Assembly: GCF_002007115.1 (NCBI RefSeq)
Contig: NZ_MVAD01000001.1
Span: 62,001-126,000 of the forward strand
Direction: 5' to 3'
Length of the DNA stretch: 64,000 nucleotides
Origin: Massilia sp. KIM
GTDB taxonomy: Bacteria > Pseudomonadota > Gammaproteobacteria > Burkholderiales > Burkholderiaceae_D
The translations under genes were made by a program, and so were the position numbers. Positions 33,817 to 45,387 of this stretch are shown here, one piece after another. Below the pieces are notes generated by a model. The model worked only from the letters and a program-made list of their open reading frames with translations. It was not told where the DNA came from and searched no databases. Numbering within the stretch: position 1 is the first letter of the stretch; every line of letters starts with the position of its first letter.

Positions 33817-34830
33817 GTGCAGGACCTCAACGACCTCTACTACTTCCACACGGTGGTCTCGTGTAACGGTTTCGCCGCGGGCGCGCGTCATATCGGGGTG
33901 CCCAAGTCGACCTTGAGCAAGCGCGTGGCCCAGCTCGAACACCGGCTCCAGGTCCGCCTGCTGGAACGCACTACCCGAAGCCTGCGCACGACCGACGTCG
34001 GCCGCGAGTTCTACGAGCATTGCCACGTCATGCTGGCCGGCGCCGAGGCGGCGGTGGCCGTGGCCGCGCAGTCGCGCACCGAGCCCCAGGGCGTGGTGCG
34101 GGTGAGCTGCCCACCGGGCATGATCCAGTACATGATGGTGGCGCTCCTGCCCGGCTTCCTGCAGCGCTATCCCAAGGTCCGCATCCAGCTGCAGGTGTTC
34201 CACCGCCCGGCCGACCTGATCGAGGACCGCGTCGACATCGCCCTGCGCGGCAGGACCCGCATCGATACCGACGGCACCCTGATCGTGCGGCCCTTCGGCA
34301 GGACCCGACTGGTGCTGGTCATGAGTCCGCGGCTGCTGGGCGGTGGCGAGCCGCCGCGCACGCTCGAGCGCCTGGCCGATTTCCCGACCGTGTCGACCGC
34401 GGAAAGTCCCAACGGCGACTGCTGGGAACTCGAGGGGCCGAACCAGGAGACGCACCGTTTCCTGCACCAGCCGCGCCTGTTCTGCAGCGACCTCGACGTC
34501 GCGCTCGCGTCCACGGTGGCGGGCTTGGGGCTGGCTATGTTGCCCAAGCGCTTTTGTTGGCCGGCCCTGCAGTCGGGCCAACTGCTGCATGTGCTGCCGG
34601 AGTGGTGGAGCAGGGAGTTCATCCTGCACGCCGTGTTCATGAGCCGCAAGGGCATGCTGCCCTCGGTGCGCGCCTTCATCGATTACCTGGTTGCCGAGGT
34701 GCCCGACATCACGGCGGATCCGGTCGATACCGAGGTACCCGGCATCACGGCGGATCCGGTCGATACCGAGGTGTCCGGCATCACGGCGGATCCGATCAAG
34801 CCCGCCGCACTCGCCGGCGCAGGGGAGTGA
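33817..34830 (+). CDS. LysR family transcriptional regulator with repeated C-terminal tail
   Basis: The 337-residue protein has a GTG start. The N-terminal helix-turn-helix is clear (DLYYFHTVVSCNGFAAGARH, GVPKSTLSKRVAQLEHRL, ERTTRSLRTTDVG), and the effector domain follows (VRVSCPPGMIQYMM, RVDIALRGRTRIDTDGTLI, SDLDVALASTVAGLGLAML). The normal LysR end is near IDYLVAEV; about 40 further residues consist of three 12-residue repeats of the type EVPGITADPVDT. It is divergent from ohr and is followed after one base by a cupin gene, so it may control either or both. Confidence 0.9.
   Translation: MQDLNDLYYFHTVVSCNGFAAGARHIGVPKSTLSKRVAQLEHRLQVRLLERTTRSLRTTDVGREFYEHCHVMLAGAEAAVAVAAQSRTEPQGVVRVSCPPGMIQYMMVALLPGFLQRYPKVRIQLQVFHRPADLIEDRVDIALRGRTRIDTDGTLIVRPFGRTRLVLVMSPRLLGGGEPPRTLERLADFPTVSTAESPNGDCWELEGPNQETHRFLHQPRLFCSDLDVALASTVAGLGLAMLPKRFCWPALQSGQLLHVLPEWWSREFILHAVFMSRKGMLPSVRAFIDYLVAEVPDITADPVDTEVPGITADPVDTEVSGITADPIKPAALAGAGE
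34696..34803 (+). repeat. Three in-frame 36-bp repeats in the LysR gene
   Basis: Three consecutive 36 bp units encode EVPDITADPVDT, EVPGITADPVDT and EVSGITADPIKP. Units differ by a few bases and keep the reading frame, forming a tail after the conserved LysR domain. Confidence 0.9.
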
Positions 34831-34831
34831 C

Positions 34832-35344
34832 ATGCACAAGCCCATCCTGAACATCTCGGAGGCGCAGCTCGCGCCCTGGCCCGACTACCTGAGGCCGGTA
34901 GGCCCTGCGGCGCTGCGCTACGGCGCGCACAGGCTGCCCATCGGCGAACGCATCGGTGCGCGGCAGCTCGGCTACAGCATCATCGAGCTGGCGCCGGGCA
35001 AACGCGCATTCCCGTATCACAACCACCGTGTGAACGAAGAGATGTTCTTCATCCTTGCAGGCAGCGGCGAGCTGCGCATCGGCGGGCGCAGCTACGCGAT
35101 CCGTGCCGGCGACTTCATCGCCTGTCCCGCCGGCGGGACTGAATCGGCCCACCAGATCGTCAACAGCGGCGCGCTTCCCATGCGTTACCTGGCGGTCAGC
35201 ACCAGGTTCTCGCCGGAAGTGGTCGAATACCCGGATTCGCACAAGTTCGCGGTGCTGGTCGAATCCGCGCCCGGCGGAGCGCCGCGCGACTTCCTCTTCA
35301 TCGGGCGCGAACACGGCGCGGTGGGCTATTGGGATGATGAATAA
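34832..35344 (+). CDS. Cupin-domain protein
   Basis: The 170-residue protein has a conserved single-cupin core: PYHNHRVNEEMFFILAGSGE (cupin motif 1 with HxH and Glu) and FIACPAGGTESAHQIVN (motif 2). These residues usually bind a divalent metal. The substrate is unknown. It starts one base after the LysR stop (TGACATG), so the two are coupled. Confidence 0.85.
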   Translation: MHKPILNISEAQLAPWPDYLRPVGPAALRYGAHRLPIGERIGARQLGYSIIELAPGKRAFPYHNHRVNEEMFFILAGSGELRIGGRSYAIRAGDFIACPAGGTESAHQIVNSGALPMRYLAVSTRFSPEVVEYPDSHKFAVLVESAPGGAPRDFLFIGREHGAVGYWDDE

Positions 35345-35518
35345 ACGCCGCGAACACGGTAGTATTGGCAGCGTTTTAATACCCTTTGTCAAACCGATTA
35401 CGAAACCCGATGTCAGCTTGACCAGACGGCGTAGAATCGTGTCTGAAACGGGCGCCAAAATGTGAAATTCTCGCACTCGACGAGCGATGAGACCGTTGCT
35501 TCAGGTAAAATCGCCGAC

Positions 35519-36256
35519 ATGAAAATTCTTATCAGTAACGACGACGGTTACCTCGCACCGGGCATCATGGCGCTCGCCGAGGCGCTCGCGCCGATCGCCG
35601 AGATCGTCGTCGTCGCTCCCGACAGCAACCGTTCGGGGGCGTCGAATTCCCTGACCCTGGACCGTCCGCTGTCGGTCCAGCGTGCTGGTAATGGTTTTTA
35701 TTTCGTCAACGGTACGCCCACCGACTGCGTGCACATCGCCCTGACCGCGATGCTGGACGCGCCGCCCGACCTGGTCGTCTCCGGCATCAACAACGGCCAG
35801 AACATGGGCGACGACACCCTGTACTCCGGCACGGTGGCGGCCGCGACCGAGGCCTATCTGTTCGGCATTCCCGCGATCGCCTTCTCCCAGGTCCATCACG
35901 GCTGGGCCCACGTCGACGCCGCCGCCCGGGTGGCGCGCGAGATCGTCGAGCGCCGCTTCGAGATGCTGCCTTCGCCCTACCTGCTGAACGTGAACATCCC
36001 CAACCTGCCTTACGAAGAGATGGGCCCGCTGACTCCGACCCGGCTCGGACGGCGCCACCAGGCCGAGCCCGTGATCCGGGCCCAGGACCCGCGCGGACGC
36101 GACATCTACTGGATCGGCGCGCCCGGCGCCTGCCGCGACGCGGGCGAGGGCACCGACTTCCACGCCACCCAGCAGGGCCGCGTCTCGATCACGCCGCTGC
36201 AGGTGGACCTGACCCACAAGACCCAGCTGGAGCTGCTGGCACAAGGCATCGCATGA
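35519..36256 (+). CDS. surE: 5'/3'-nucleotidase SurE
   Basis: The 245-residue metal-dependent phosphatase acts on nucleoside monophosphates in stationary phase. The active site starts with Asp8-Asp9 (ILISNDDGY), followed by [14 protein letters not shown], the [20 protein letters not shown] signature and a C-terminal [19 protein letters not shown]. The start at MKILIS is chosen by family alignment; an in-frame GTG at 35462 would add an unlikely 19 residues. It overlaps pcm by 4 bp in the conserved surE-pcm-nlpD-rpoS arrangement. Confidence 0.96.
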   Translation: MKILISNDDGYLAPGIMALAEALAPIAEIVVVAPDSNRSGASNSLTLDRPLSVQRAGNGFYFVNGTPTDCVHIALTAMLDAPPDLVVSGINNGQNMGDDTLYSGTVAAATEAYLFGIPAIAFSQVHHGWAHVDAAARVAREIVERRFEMLPSPYLLNVNIPNLPYEEMGPLTPTRLGRRHQAEPVIRAQDPRGRDIYWIGAPGACRDAGEGTDFHATQQGRVSITPLQVDLTHKTQLELLAQGIA

Positions 36257-37119
36257 CCGAGCAGCGCAAGACCTTTCCGCTCCCGCTGTCCTCTGTGACC
36301 GGCGGCGCCACGCGCAAGCCGGGCACGCCCGCGCCGGTGGCCACCCCGCAGACCGCGACCCAGAACGCGCGCACCGCGGCCCAGGTATCGGCCGCGCCGC
36401 GTGCGCCCTCGCCGGCCCCGTCGCCGCGCGCGCCGTCCTATGTCCAGACCACCCAGAGCGCGCCGGCGGCGGCGCGTTCCGACCTGGCGGCGACCGAAGC
36501 GGTGCGGCGCGCCATGGTGGGGCGCGTGGCGCGCCAGGGCGTGCAGGACCCCAAGGTGCTGGCCGCCATGGAGACCGTGCCGCGCCACCTGTTCATCGAA
36601 CCGGCTATGTCGGGCCAGGCCTATGTCGACGCCTCGCTCCCGATCGGCCATAACCAGACGATTTCCCAGCCCTACATCGTGGCGCGCATGATCGAGGCGA
36701 TGCGCGCCGGCGGGACGCTGGGACGCGTGCTCGAGATCGGCACCGGCTGCGGCTACCAGGCCGCGGTCCTGTCCTTCGTCGCGAAGGAGGTGTATTCCAT
36801 CGAGCGCATCAAGCCCCTGCACGAGCTCGCGAAGACCAATTTGCGGCCCTTGCGTATTTCCAACCTCCGTCTGCAGTACGGTGATGGTATGCTTGGCATG
36901 CCGCAAGTGGCGCCCTTCGACGGCATCATCCTTGCGGCGGCCGGACTCGAAGTGCCCCAGGCGCTGCTCGAGCAGTTGGCCATCGGGGCGCGCCTGGTCG
37001 CCCCCGTCGGCGGCCAGGTCCAGCACCTGCATCGCATCACCCGCATCGGTAAAACAGAGTGGGCCAGCGAAACGCTGGAAGCCTGCCATTTCGTGCCTTT
37101 GCGCCCGGGCACCGTCTGA
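36253..37119 (+). CDS. pcm: Protein-L-isoaspartate O-methyltransferase
   Basis: The 288-residue enzyme repairs isoaspartyl residues by methylating them with SAM. The core is typical: [37 protein letters not shown], the SAM-binding [15 protein letters not shown], and the C-terminal [12 protein letters not shown]. About 75 residues precede the core and are a low-complexity Pro/Ala/Thr region ([15 protein letters not shown]) not found in E. coli Pcm. The start overlaps the surE stop as ATGA. Confidence 0.95.
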   Translation: MTEQRKTFPLPLSSVTGGATRKPGTPAPVATPQTATQNARTAAQVSAAPRAPSPAPSPRAPSYVQTTQSAPAAARSDLAATEAVRRAMVGRVARQGVQDPKVLAAMETVPRHLFIEPAMSGQAYVDASLPIGHNQTISQPYIVARMIEAMRAGGTLGRVLEIGTGCGYQAAVLSFVAKEVYSIERIKPLHELAKTNLRPLRISNLRLQYGDGMLGMPQVAPFDGIILAAAGLEVPQALLEQLAIGARLVAPVGGQVQHLHRITRIGKTEWASETLEACHFVPLRPGTV

Positions 37120-37158
37120 GCGGCGCCCGCCATCTGTCGACCAGAACCAAGAGTGACA

Positions 37159-38040
37159 ATGAAACAAGCATCTCGTTTAGCTATTCTGACGATCGTCCTC
37201 GGCCTCGCGGCCGGCTGTACTTCCACCACGCGCCAAGCGCCCATCGTCGAGCGCACGCCGCCGGTCCAGACCAAGCCGGTTCCGGCCAAGGTCGAAGAGC
37301 CGAAGGATGAAAAAGGCATGTACACCGTGCGCCGCGGCGACACCCTGCTGCGCATCGCCCTCGACCATGGCCAGAACTACCGCGACCTGGTCGCCTGGAA
37401 CAACCTGCGCGACCCCGACGACATCAAGGTCGGCCAGGTGCTGCGCGTGAGCGCGCCGGAAGAGAAGAAGACCGCCGGCGTGGTCACCCAGCCGGTGCCG
37501 ATGCCGCCGCCGGCCACCCAGGTCCCGCGCAAGACTGCGCCGCGCGCCGACAAGAAGCCTTACAGTGAGGCCAACGTCGCCGAAGTGCAGAAGGACCAGG
37601 CGCCCGCCGTCCAGCCGGTCCAGCCGGCCCCGGCCGTGGTCGCCGCGCCCAGCGTCGCCGCCGGCGACGAAGAGAAGCTGAGCTGGATGTGGCCGTCGGA
37701 AGGCCGCATCATCGCCACCTTCGACGAGGGCAGGAACAAGGGAATCGACATCGCCGGCCGTCCGGGCCAGGCGGTGGTGGCCGCCGGCGCCGGCAAGGTA
37801 ATGTATGCTGGCAGCGGTATCCGGGGTTATGGTAACCTCGTGATCGTCAAGCACAGCAACAGCCTGTTGTCCGCCTATGCCCACAACCGCAAGATCGTGG
37901 TGAAGGAGGGCGACAACGTGGCCAAGGGCCAGCTGATCGCCGAAATGGGCGATTCGGATGCCGATCTGGTCAAGTTGCATTTCGAGATCCGCCAACAGGG
38001 CAAGCCAGTCGATCCTTCGAGGTTCTTGCCCGGCCGATAG
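37159..38040 (+). CDS. nlpD: NlpD-like lipoprotein, LysM and degenerate M23 domain
   Basis: The protein has 293 residues. The lipobox ends at Cys20 (LGLAAGC), a LysM domain for peptidoglycan binding is at residues 54-97 ([20 protein letters not shown]), a Pro/Ala linker follows, and a LytM/M23 domain occupies the C-terminus. The zinc-binding residues are lost: NKGIDIA replaces HxGxD and KLHFEI replaces HxH, as in NlpD and EnvC, which activate amidases rather than cut peptidoglycan. It lies between pcm and rpoS, and internal rpoS promoters are common in nlpD. Confidence 0.93.
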   Translation: MKQASRLAILTIVLGLAAGCTSTTRQAPIVERTPPVQTKPVPAKVEEPKDEKGMYTVRRGDTLLRIALDHGQNYRDLVAWNNLRDPDDIKVGQVLRVSAPEEKKTAGVVTQPVPMPPPATQVPRKTAPRADKKPYSEANVAEVQKDQAPAVQPVQPAPAVVAAPSVAAGDEEKLSWMWPSEGRIIATFDEGRNKGIDIAGRPGQAVVAAGAGKVMYAGSGIRGYGNLVIVKHSNSLLSAYAHNRKIVVKEGDNVAKGQLIAEMGDSDADLVKLHFEIRQQGKPVDPSRFLPGR

Positions 38041-38047
38041 GAAGGGT

Positions 38048-39073
38048 ATGACGCAGCCGCCGCACTCGCTGGACCAGGACTCCAATGACGAGTTTCCGGA
38101 CGAACCGGACAACGAGGGCGTGCTTGCGGCTGACGGCGCGGACGAGAGCGGCATGCTGCCCGGCAGCGCCGACATCGAAACGGCAAGCGCCGCCGTCGAC
38201 ACGGTCGACGAGCTGCGCAAGGTCCTGCAGGCCGAACTGGCCACCGACACCACCCAGCACTACCTGAACCAGATCGGCTCGCGCCCCCTGCTCAGCGCGA
38301 GCGAGGAGGCGCATTACGCCACCCTGGCCAAGGCCGGCGAATTCTCCGCGCGCCAGAAAATGATCGAGCACAACCTGCGGCTGGTGGTCTCGATCGCCAA
38401 GCACTACATCAACCGCGGCGTGGTCCTGCTCGACCTGATCGAGGAGGGCAACATCGGCCTGATGCGGGCGATCGACAAGTTCGAGCCCGAGCGCGGTTTC
38501 CGTTTCTCGACCTACGCCACCTGGTGGATACGCCAGAGCATCGAGCGCGCCATCATGAACCAGGCGCGCACGGTGCGCCTGCCGGTGCACATGGTGCGCG
38601 AGCTGAACCAGGTGCTGCGCGCCAAGTACCACCTCGAAGCGCAAAAGCACGACGGCAAGGAAGCCTCGGTCGAGGACATCGCCAGCCTGGTGGGACGGCC
38701 GGTGGAGGAGGTGCAGGACATCCTCACCCTGTCCGAACACGCCACCTCGCTGGACGCGCCCCTCGACAACGATCCGCAGTCGAGCCTGATGGACATGCTG
38801 CCGGACGACGGCGAATCGAGTCCCGATGCGCGCGCCGAGCAGCACGAGATGACGGTGCTGGTGCGCGACTGGCTGGCGCGCCTGCCGGACAAGCAGCGCC
38901 TGGTGGTGACCCGGCGATTCGGGCTCGACAACGACGATCCGGCCACGCTCGAGACCCTGGCCGAGGAGATGGGCGTGACGCGCGAGCGGGTGCGCCAGAT
39001 CCAGCAGGAGGCGCTGGTCAAACTCAAGCGGGCGATGGCGGCGCGCGGCGTGGTGCGCGATTCGCTCCTGTAG
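38048..39073 (+). CDS. rpoS: RNA polymerase sigma factor RpoS
   Basis: The 341-residue stationary-phase sigma factor has region 1.2/2.1 ([20 protein letters not shown]), region 2 ([38 protein letters not shown]), region 3 ([20 protein letters not shown]) and region 4 with helix-turn-helix ([20 protein letters not shown]). An acidic N-terminal tail ([17 protein letters not shown]) is longer than in E. coli. It starts 7 bases after nlpD. Confidence 0.96.
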   Translation: MTQPPHSLDQDSNDEFPDEPDNEGVLAADGADESGMLPGSADIETASAAVDTVDELRKVLQAELATDTTQHYLNQIGSRPLLSASEEAHYATLAKAGEFSARQKMIEHNLRLVVSIAKHYINRGVVLLDLIEEGNIGLMRAIDKFEPERGFRFSTYATWWIRQSIERAIMNQARTVRLPVHMVRELNQVLRAKYHLEAQKHDGKEASVEDIASLVGRPVEEVQDILTLSEHATSLDAPLDNDPQSSLMDMLPDDGESSPDARAEQHEMTVLVRDWLARLPDKQRLVVTRRFGLDNDDPATLETLAEEMGVTRERVRQIQQEALVKLKRAMAARGVVRDSLL

Positions 39074-39210
39074 CGGCGACGGGGCGGCCCCGCGCCGGTG
39101 GCGTCCACCCCATTTCCTTGCTATCATGCCCGCCGGGCCGACAGCGCCCATTTTTTATTTGCGAACTCCCTGCACAGCCAGCCCTGTGCCCACTCCCTTT
39201 CTCTACCACC

Positions 39211-40620
39211 ATGCAAGAAATTTTCATCGACATCAAAGCCCTGGATGCGGACGCGCGCGGCGTCGGCCACCTCGAGAACGAAGACGGCAGCCCCGGCAAG
39301 GTGATCTTCGTCGAAGGCGCGCTGCCTGGCGAGCGCGTCAGCTTTGAAACCCTGCGCAAGAAGAAGAACTGGGAGTCGGGCCGCATGGTCACCCTGCAGC
39401 GCGCATCCTCGATGCGCGTCGAGCCCAAGTGCCAGCACTTCGGCTACTGCGGCGGCTGCTCGATGCAGCACCTGGAGCCCTCGGCCCAGGTGGCGATGAA
39501 GGGCCGGATCCTCGAGGACAACCTCTGGCACCTGGGCAAGGTGAAGGCCGAGATGATCATGCGCCCGATGTACGGCCCGACCTGGGACTACCGCTACCGC
39601 GCCCGCCTGTCGGTGCGCCACGTGGCCAAGAAGGGCGGGGTGCTGGTCGGCTTCCACGAGCGCAGCTCGTCCTACGTGGCCGACATCACCACCTGCGAGA
39701 TCCTGCCCGACCACGTCGCGCGCCTGCTGGTGCCGCTGCGCGAGCTGATCGGCGCGCTGTCGATCTACAACCAGATGCCCCAGATCGAAGTGGCGATCGG
39801 CGAGGAGTCGACCGTGCTGGTGCTGCGCATCATGGCGCCGCTGACCCCGGCCGACGAGACCCTGGTCAAGGCCTTCGCGGACCAGTGGGGCATCCACTGG
39901 TGGCTGCAGCCCAAGGGCCCGGACACCGCCTATCCGTATTACCCGCTGGACAAGGAGCTGTACTACACCTTGCCGGAGTTCGGCATCAAGATGCCCTTCA
40001 AGCCGACCGATTTCACCCAGGTGAACCACCAGATCAACCGGGTGCTGGTATCGAAGGCGCTGCGCCTGCTGGAGGTGCAGCCGGACGAGCGCGTGGCCGA
40101 CCTGTTCTGCGGCCTGGGCAACTTCACCCTGCCGCTCGCGACCCAGGCGCGCGAGGTGGTGGGCATCGAAGGCAGCACCGCGCTGACCACGCGCGCGCTG
40201 GACAACGCCAGGGCCAACGGCCTGGCGGAGAAGACCACTTTCTACACTCGCAACCTGTTCGAGGTCACCAAGGACGACCTGGTCGCGCTCGGCAAGTTCG
40301 ACCGCATGCTGGTGGACCCGCCGCGCGACGGCGCGATGGCGCTGGCGCTGGCGCTGGCCGAACTGCGCCAGACCCACGAGGAGCTGATGCCGCAGCGGAT
40401 CGTGTACGTGTCCTGCAGCCCATCGACGCTGGCGCGCGACGCCGGGATCCTGGTGCACAAGGCGGGCTATGTGATGAAGAAGGCGGGGGTGGTGAACATG
40501 TTCCCGCATACCTCGCACGTGGAGTCGATCGGGGTGTTCGAGCTGGGCGAGAAGCCGGCGGCGCATGCCGAATTCGATGCGGCGGCGGTGGTGGTCGAAG
40601 GGCAGGGTGAGCAGTCTTAA
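39211..40620 (+). CDS. rlmD: 23S rRNA (uracil-1939-C5)-methyltransferase RlmD
   Basis: The 469-residue protein has a TRAM domain (FIDIKALDADARGVGHLENE), a 4Fe-4S cluster from Cys in KCQHFGYCGGCSMQH and ITTCEIL, and a SAM methyltransferase domain (VADLFCGLGNFTLPLA, DRMLVDPPRDG). The catalytic cysteine is in VYVSCSPSTLARD. The last about 25 residues (AAHAEFDAAAVVVEGQGEQ) are extra. It is 137 bases downstream of rpoS and is followed by a REP-like pair. Confidence 0.94.
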   Translation: MQEIFIDIKALDADARGVGHLENEDGSPGKVIFVEGALPGERVSFETLRKKKNWESGRMVTLQRASSMRVEPKCQHFGYCGGCSMQHLEPSAQVAMKGRILEDNLWHLGKVKAEMIMRPMYGPTWDYRYRARLSVRHVAKKGGVLVGFHERSSSYVADITTCEILPDHVARLLVPLRELIGALSIYNQMPQIEVAIGEESTVLVLRIMAPLTPADETLVKAFADQWGIHWWLQPKGPDTAYPYYPLDKELYYTLPEFGIKMPFKPTDFTQVNHQINRVLVSKALRLLEVQPDERVADLFCGLGNFTLPLATQAREVVGIEGSTALTTRALDNARANGLAEKTTFYTRNLFEVTKDDLVALGKFDRMLVDPPRDGAMALALALAELRQTHEELMPQRIVYVSCSPSTLARDAGILVHKAGYVMKKAGVVNMFPHTSHVESIGVFELGEKPAAHAEFDAAAVVVEGQGEQS

Positions 40621-40644
40621 TCGCGCTTTACTGGCTGCTCTTCG

Positions 40645-40776
40645 AACTTGGGTTCCCGCCTTCGCGGGAACGACGGGTTTTGGCAGCAGGCCGCAAACGT
40701 TGAGGCAGCAGGCCAAACTATCCGATAGTCGGCAACTTTCGAACGTCGTTCCCGCGAAGGCGGGAACCCAAGTTCG
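40645..40776. repeat. REP-like inverted pair after rlmD
   Basis: Copies at 40645-40675 (AACTTGGGTTCCCGCCTTCG onward) and 40743-40776 (inverted) are exact inverted copies over their core. They lie between the convergent rlmD and yccA-like genes, upstream of the terminator at 40834. Confidence 0.9.
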
Positions 40777-40833
40777 CAGCGTAATGATCGCCCCTCCTTG
40801 CACCAACCGCCCCAAGTACGGCAAGCAAAAAAA

Positions 40834-40853
40834 AACCGGCCCTCAGGCCGGTT
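40834..40853. terminator. Bidirectional terminator between rlmD and the Bax inhibitor gene
   Basis: AACCGGCC and GGCCGGTT form an 8 bp stem with a 4-base loop, with an A run on the left and TTTTCTT on the right. It can end transcription from both convergent genes. Confidence 0.85.
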
Positions 40854-40875
40854 TTCTTCACAAGCGATCGACCAA

Positions 40876-41565
40876 TCAGTCGTCGCCGCTGGTGATGCCC
40901 AGCAGGTGCAGCAGGCTGGTGAAGATGTTGTACACATCCAGGTAGATCGCCAGCGTGGCGCTGATGTAGTTGGTCTCGCCGCCGTTGATGATGCGCTGCA
41001 CGTCGAACAGGATGAAGGCCGAGAAGATACCGATCGCCAGCACCGAGATCACGATCGAGATGATCGGCATCTGCAGGAAGATGTTGGCCAGGCCCGCCAG
41101 GATCAGCACGATCACGCCCGCCATCAGCCAGCTGCCCATGCCCGAGAAATCGCGCTTGGTGGTGGTGGCGATGCTGGCCATCACGGCGAACACGGCCGCG
41201 GTGCCGCCGAAGGCGGTCATGATCAGGCTGCCGCCGTTCGCGTAACCCAGGGTGCGGGTCAGGATAGGCGTCAGCATCAGGCCCATGAAGAAGGTGAAGC
41301 CGAGCAGCAGCGCCACGCCCAGGCCGGAGTCCTTGTTCTTCTCGATCGCGAACATGAAGCCGAAAGCGATCGCCAGGAACAGGATGGCGCCCATGAAGCC
41401 GCTGAAGATCGGCAGCTGGAGCGACACGCCGATGTAGGCGCCGAGAACGGTCGGGATCATGGACAGTGCAAGCAGCCAGTAGGTATTGCGCAGAACCGCA
41501 TTGCGCGTTACCTGGCCGCCCTTGCTCAGGTCGACGGTACGTTGCTGTTGCGTACTAGGGAACAT
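40876..41565 (-). CDS. Bax inhibitor-1/YccA family membrane protein
   Basis: The 229-residue protein has seven predicted hydrophobic helices, e.g. NTYWLLALSMIPTVLGAYIG, GFMGAILFLAIAFGFMFAIE and FILFDVQRIINGGETNYISA, the last containing the conserved family aspartate and glycine motif near the C-terminus. E. coli YccA modulates FtsH; a role as calcium leak channel is known for other members. The N-terminal MFPSTQQQRTV is cytosolic. It is divergent from ndk. Confidence 0.9.
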   Translation of the reverse strand: MFPSTQQQRTVDLSKGGQVTRNAVLRNTYWLLALSMIPTVLGAYIGVSLQLPIFSGFMGAILFLAIAFGFMFAIEKNKDSGLGVALLLGFTFFMGLMLTPILTRTLGYANGGSLIMTAFGGTAAVFAVMASIATTTKRDFSGMGSWLMAGVIVLILAGLANIFLQMPIISIVISVLAIGIFSAFILFDVQRIINGGETNYISATLAIYLDVYNIFTSLLHLLGITSGDD

Positions 41566-41806
41566 AGTGCCTCCGGTGGATTAAAGGATGCGTCACTGTC
41601 AGGATACTCCGGCTGGCTTAAGCCGGGATGAAGCCGGATACAGGACGGTTTCTCGGCGTCACTGTAACACCGGCCTTGCCAGTGCCGCAATAGCCTCTAT
41701 ATGGGGGATGTATGCTAAAATTAAAGGTTGATTGAGTTCCGAAGATCTTAGCAACGTTCTAACGAGTTTCTCGATTCTAACCTTACATTTAACTGGAGTT
41801 TTTACA

Positions 41807-42232
41807 ATGGCAATCGAACGCACCCTGTCGATCATCAAACCGGACGCAGTTGCAAAAAACGTGATCGGCCAAATCTATAGCCGTTTCGAAGGCGCTGGCC
41901 TGAAGATCGTTGCCGCCCGCATGGCCCAGCTGTCGCGCGCCGAAGCAGAAGGTTTCTACGCGGTGCACGCTGCCCGCCCGTTCTTCAAGGATCTGGTCGA
42001 CTTCATGGTCTCGGGCCCGGTCATGATCCAGGTGCTGGAAGGCGAAGGCGCGATTGCCAAGAACCGCGAACTGATGGGCGCCACCGACCCGAAGAAGGCC
42101 GACGCCGGCACCATCCGCGCCGACTTCGCTGACTCGATCGACGCCAACGCCGTGCACGGTTCGGACGCCGCCGAGACCGCCGCCGTCGAAATCGCTTATT
42201 TCTTCCCGGCACTGAACGTCTACTCGCGTTAA
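41807..42232 (+). CDS. ndk: Nucleoside diphosphate kinase
   Basis: The 141-residue enzyme equilibrates NDP and NTP. The catalytic His117 is in NAVHGSD, and [14 protein letters not shown] at the N-terminus and the [13 protein letters not shown] segment are typical. Length matches the family exactly. ATG 41807 follows GGAG. The upstream 41566-41806 is AT-rich, with GTATGCTAAAATTAAAGG as a possible promoter. The order ndk-rlmN-pilW is conserved. Confidence 0.97.
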   Translation: MAIERTLSIIKPDAVAKNVIGQIYSRFEGAGLKIVAARMAQLSRAEAEGFYAVHAARPFFKDLVDFMVSGPVMIQVLEGEGAIAKNRELMGATDPKKADAGTIRADFADSIDANAVHGSDAAETAAVEIAYFFPALNVYSR

Positions 42233-42319
42233 TCGGCGCGGGGCAACGTTCCCCGGCACCGACGAGTAACCCGCCGGCCCCCTCGGCTGGCGGGAAATTG
42301 AAACAAAGGATATTTTGAC

Positions 42320-43491
<1,172 letters not shown>

Positions 43492-43492
<1 letters not shown>

Positions 43493-44292
43493 TGCGGCGC
43501 GCCGCCCGCCCGGTCGTCGCCGCACTGGCCGCCGTGCTGCTGGCCGCCTGCGCCGCGCCTGGCGGCCAGTCCGGCGGCGAACTCAAGACCGCCTCGGACC
43601 AGACCGCGGCGGAAAAGCGCGCGGCCATCCGCGTGCAGCTGGCGGTCGGCTACTACCAGGACGGCAAGTACGACATCGCCCTCGACGAGGTCAAGCAGGC
43701 GATCGCGATCCACCCGGACTACGCCGAGGCCTACGGCCTGCGCGCCCTGATCTACACGTCCATGGGCCAGCTACCCCTGGCCGACGAGAACTACCGGCAG
43801 GCCCTGCGCATCGCGCCCGGCAACCCGGACCTGTCGAACAACTACGGCGCCTTCCTGTGCCAGTCGCTGAACAAGCCGGCCCAGGCCATGCCCTACCTGG
43901 ACGCGGCCATTCGCAATCCGGCCTACGGCACGCCGGTGAGCGCCCTCGTGAACGCGGGGGTGTGCAGCATCAAGAACCGCAACCTGGACGCGGCCGAGCG
44001 CTACCTGCTCGACGCCCTGCGGCTGAATCCCGACCTGCAGGCCACCAATGCGGGCCTGGCACGGGTCTACTTCGAGCGGCGCGACTACGGCCGCGCCAAT
44101 TTTTTCATTAACCGCCTGACCGATACGGCGCAACTCGACACGCTGCCGGCCGACGTGCTGTGGCTGGCCATGCGGGTGCAGCGCAAGCTGGGCGACCGGA
44201 CGCATGAAGCGAGCTTCGCCGCGCAGCTGCGGCGACGTTTCCCCGGTTCGCCTGAGTACGCCGCGTTCGAGCGCGGGGCATTCGATGAGTGA
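43492..44292 (+). CDS. pilW: Type IV pilus biogenesis lipoprotein PilW/PilF, TPR
   Basis: The 266-residue protein has a lipobox ending at Cys20 (LAAVLLAAC) and several TPR repeats (RVQLAVGYYQDGKYDIALDE, YGLRALIYTSMGQLPLADEN, LVNAGVCSIKNRNLDAAERY, AGLARVYFERRDYGRANFFI). It is an outer-membrane pilotin that helps PilQ assemble. Its start overlaps the rlmN stop, and rodZ follows. Confidence 0.9.
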
Positions 44293-45373
44293 GACAAGGA
44301 CAATGAACGAGCACGCAGACCAGCCGGGCAGCCCGGAGAACCAGTCGGGAGTCCCGGGCAAGACCCTGCAGGCCCAGCGCGAAGCGATGGGCTGGACCGT
44401 GGAGCAGGTGGCCGACCAGCTCAAGCTGGCGCCGCGCCAGGTGGTGGCGATCGAAGCCGGCGACTACGCGTCGCTCCCGAGCCCGGCCGTGACCCGCGGC
44501 TTCGTGCGCGCCTACGCCAAGCTGCTCAAGATCGATGCCGCCCCGCTGGTGTCGATGATCGAACTGAACATGCCGCCGCAAGCCCAGGCCGGCGCCCCGA
44601 TGGCGCGCCGCGAACAGCGCCCGGCCGCCTTCAACGAGACCCGCTTCCCGATCGGCGGCAAGCGCAACCGCCTGCCGTTGGGCTGGATCGCCGCCGTGGT
44701 GGTGGTCGCCGGCGCCGCGGCCGCCGCCTGGCAGCTGGGCGTGTTCCCGGGTAACCGCCAGGCCGAGGATGCGAATCCGGCCGACGGCGTGACCGTGCTC
44801 GAGAATCCGGCCGGCCCGGCCACCCCGGGCACGACCCAGGAGCCGGTGCACAACCCTGCGGTGCCGCTGATCTCGGTGCCGGCGCCGGCAGGCGAGGCTG
44901 CCCCGGCAGCACCTGGCGCCGCCGCCCCGGCCGCGCCGGCGACGGGCACCCCGGCGCCGGTCACCGGCACGCCGGGCGCCGCCGTGGCGCCCGCGACCCC
45001 CGGCGTGTCGCCGGTGGCCGCCACCGCTCCGGCCGGCGTGGCGCCGGCAGCAGGGACGCTGGCCGCCGCAGCACCGGCCGGCGCCGCCCCGGCTACCGCG
45101 GCTCCGGCCGCCGCAGCGCCGGCTGCCGCCGGCGCCAACAGCCTGGTGCTGAACGTGCGCGAGGATTCCTGGATCGAAGTGCGTCCCGCCAAGGGCGGCC
45201 GCCCGCTGCTCTCGCGCCTGGTCAAGGCCGGCAGCACCGAGACCGTCGAGGTCAACGAGCCGGTCAACCTGGTGGTCGGCGCACCCAACGGCGTGAGCGC
45301 GACCCTGCGCGGCGCCAGCGTGGCGCTGCCCCAGGTGCCGGGCAAGACCATCTCGCGCGTGGCCCTGAAATAA
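44285..45373 (+). CDS. rodZ: RodZ-like helix-turn-helix membrane protein
   Basis: The 362-residue protein has a cytosolic Xre-type helix-turn-helix ([40 protein letters not shown]), one membrane helix ([20 protein letters not shown]), a long Ala/Pro/Gly linker with APAA-type repeats, and a periplasmic DUF4115 domain ([20 protein letters not shown]). RodZ links MreB to the elongation machinery and controls cell shape. ATG 44285 overlaps the pilW stop; ATG 44303 is a possible alternative. Confidence 0.85.
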   Translation: MSETRTMNEHADQPGSPENQSGVPGKTLQAQREAMGWTVEQVADQLKLAPRQVVAIEAGDYASLPSPAVTRGFVRAYAKLLKIDAAPLVSMIELNMPPQAQAGAPMARREQRPAAFNETRFPIGGKRNRLPLGWIAAVVVVAGAAAAAWQLGVFPGNRQAEDANPADGVTVLENPAGPATPGTTQEPVHNPAVPLISVPAPAGEAAPAAPGAAAPAAPATGTPAPVTGTPGAAVAPATPGVSPVAATAPAGVAPAAGTLAAAAPAGAAPATAAPAAAAPAAAGANSLVLNVREDSWIEVRPAKGGRPLLSRLVKAGSTETVEVNEPVNLVVGAPNGVSATLRGASVALPQVPGKTISRVALK

Positions 45374-45387
45374 TCCGGACTGAGCCC

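Noticed and set aside
37159..38040. Active M23 endopeptidase
   Set aside because: Zinc ligands are replaced (NKGID, KLHFEI), as in NlpD, so an activator role is preferred.
38524..39210. N-terminal extension of rlmD overlapping rpoS
   Set aside because: The frame is open by GC bias. The RlmD family starts at MQEIFIDIKAL (39211).
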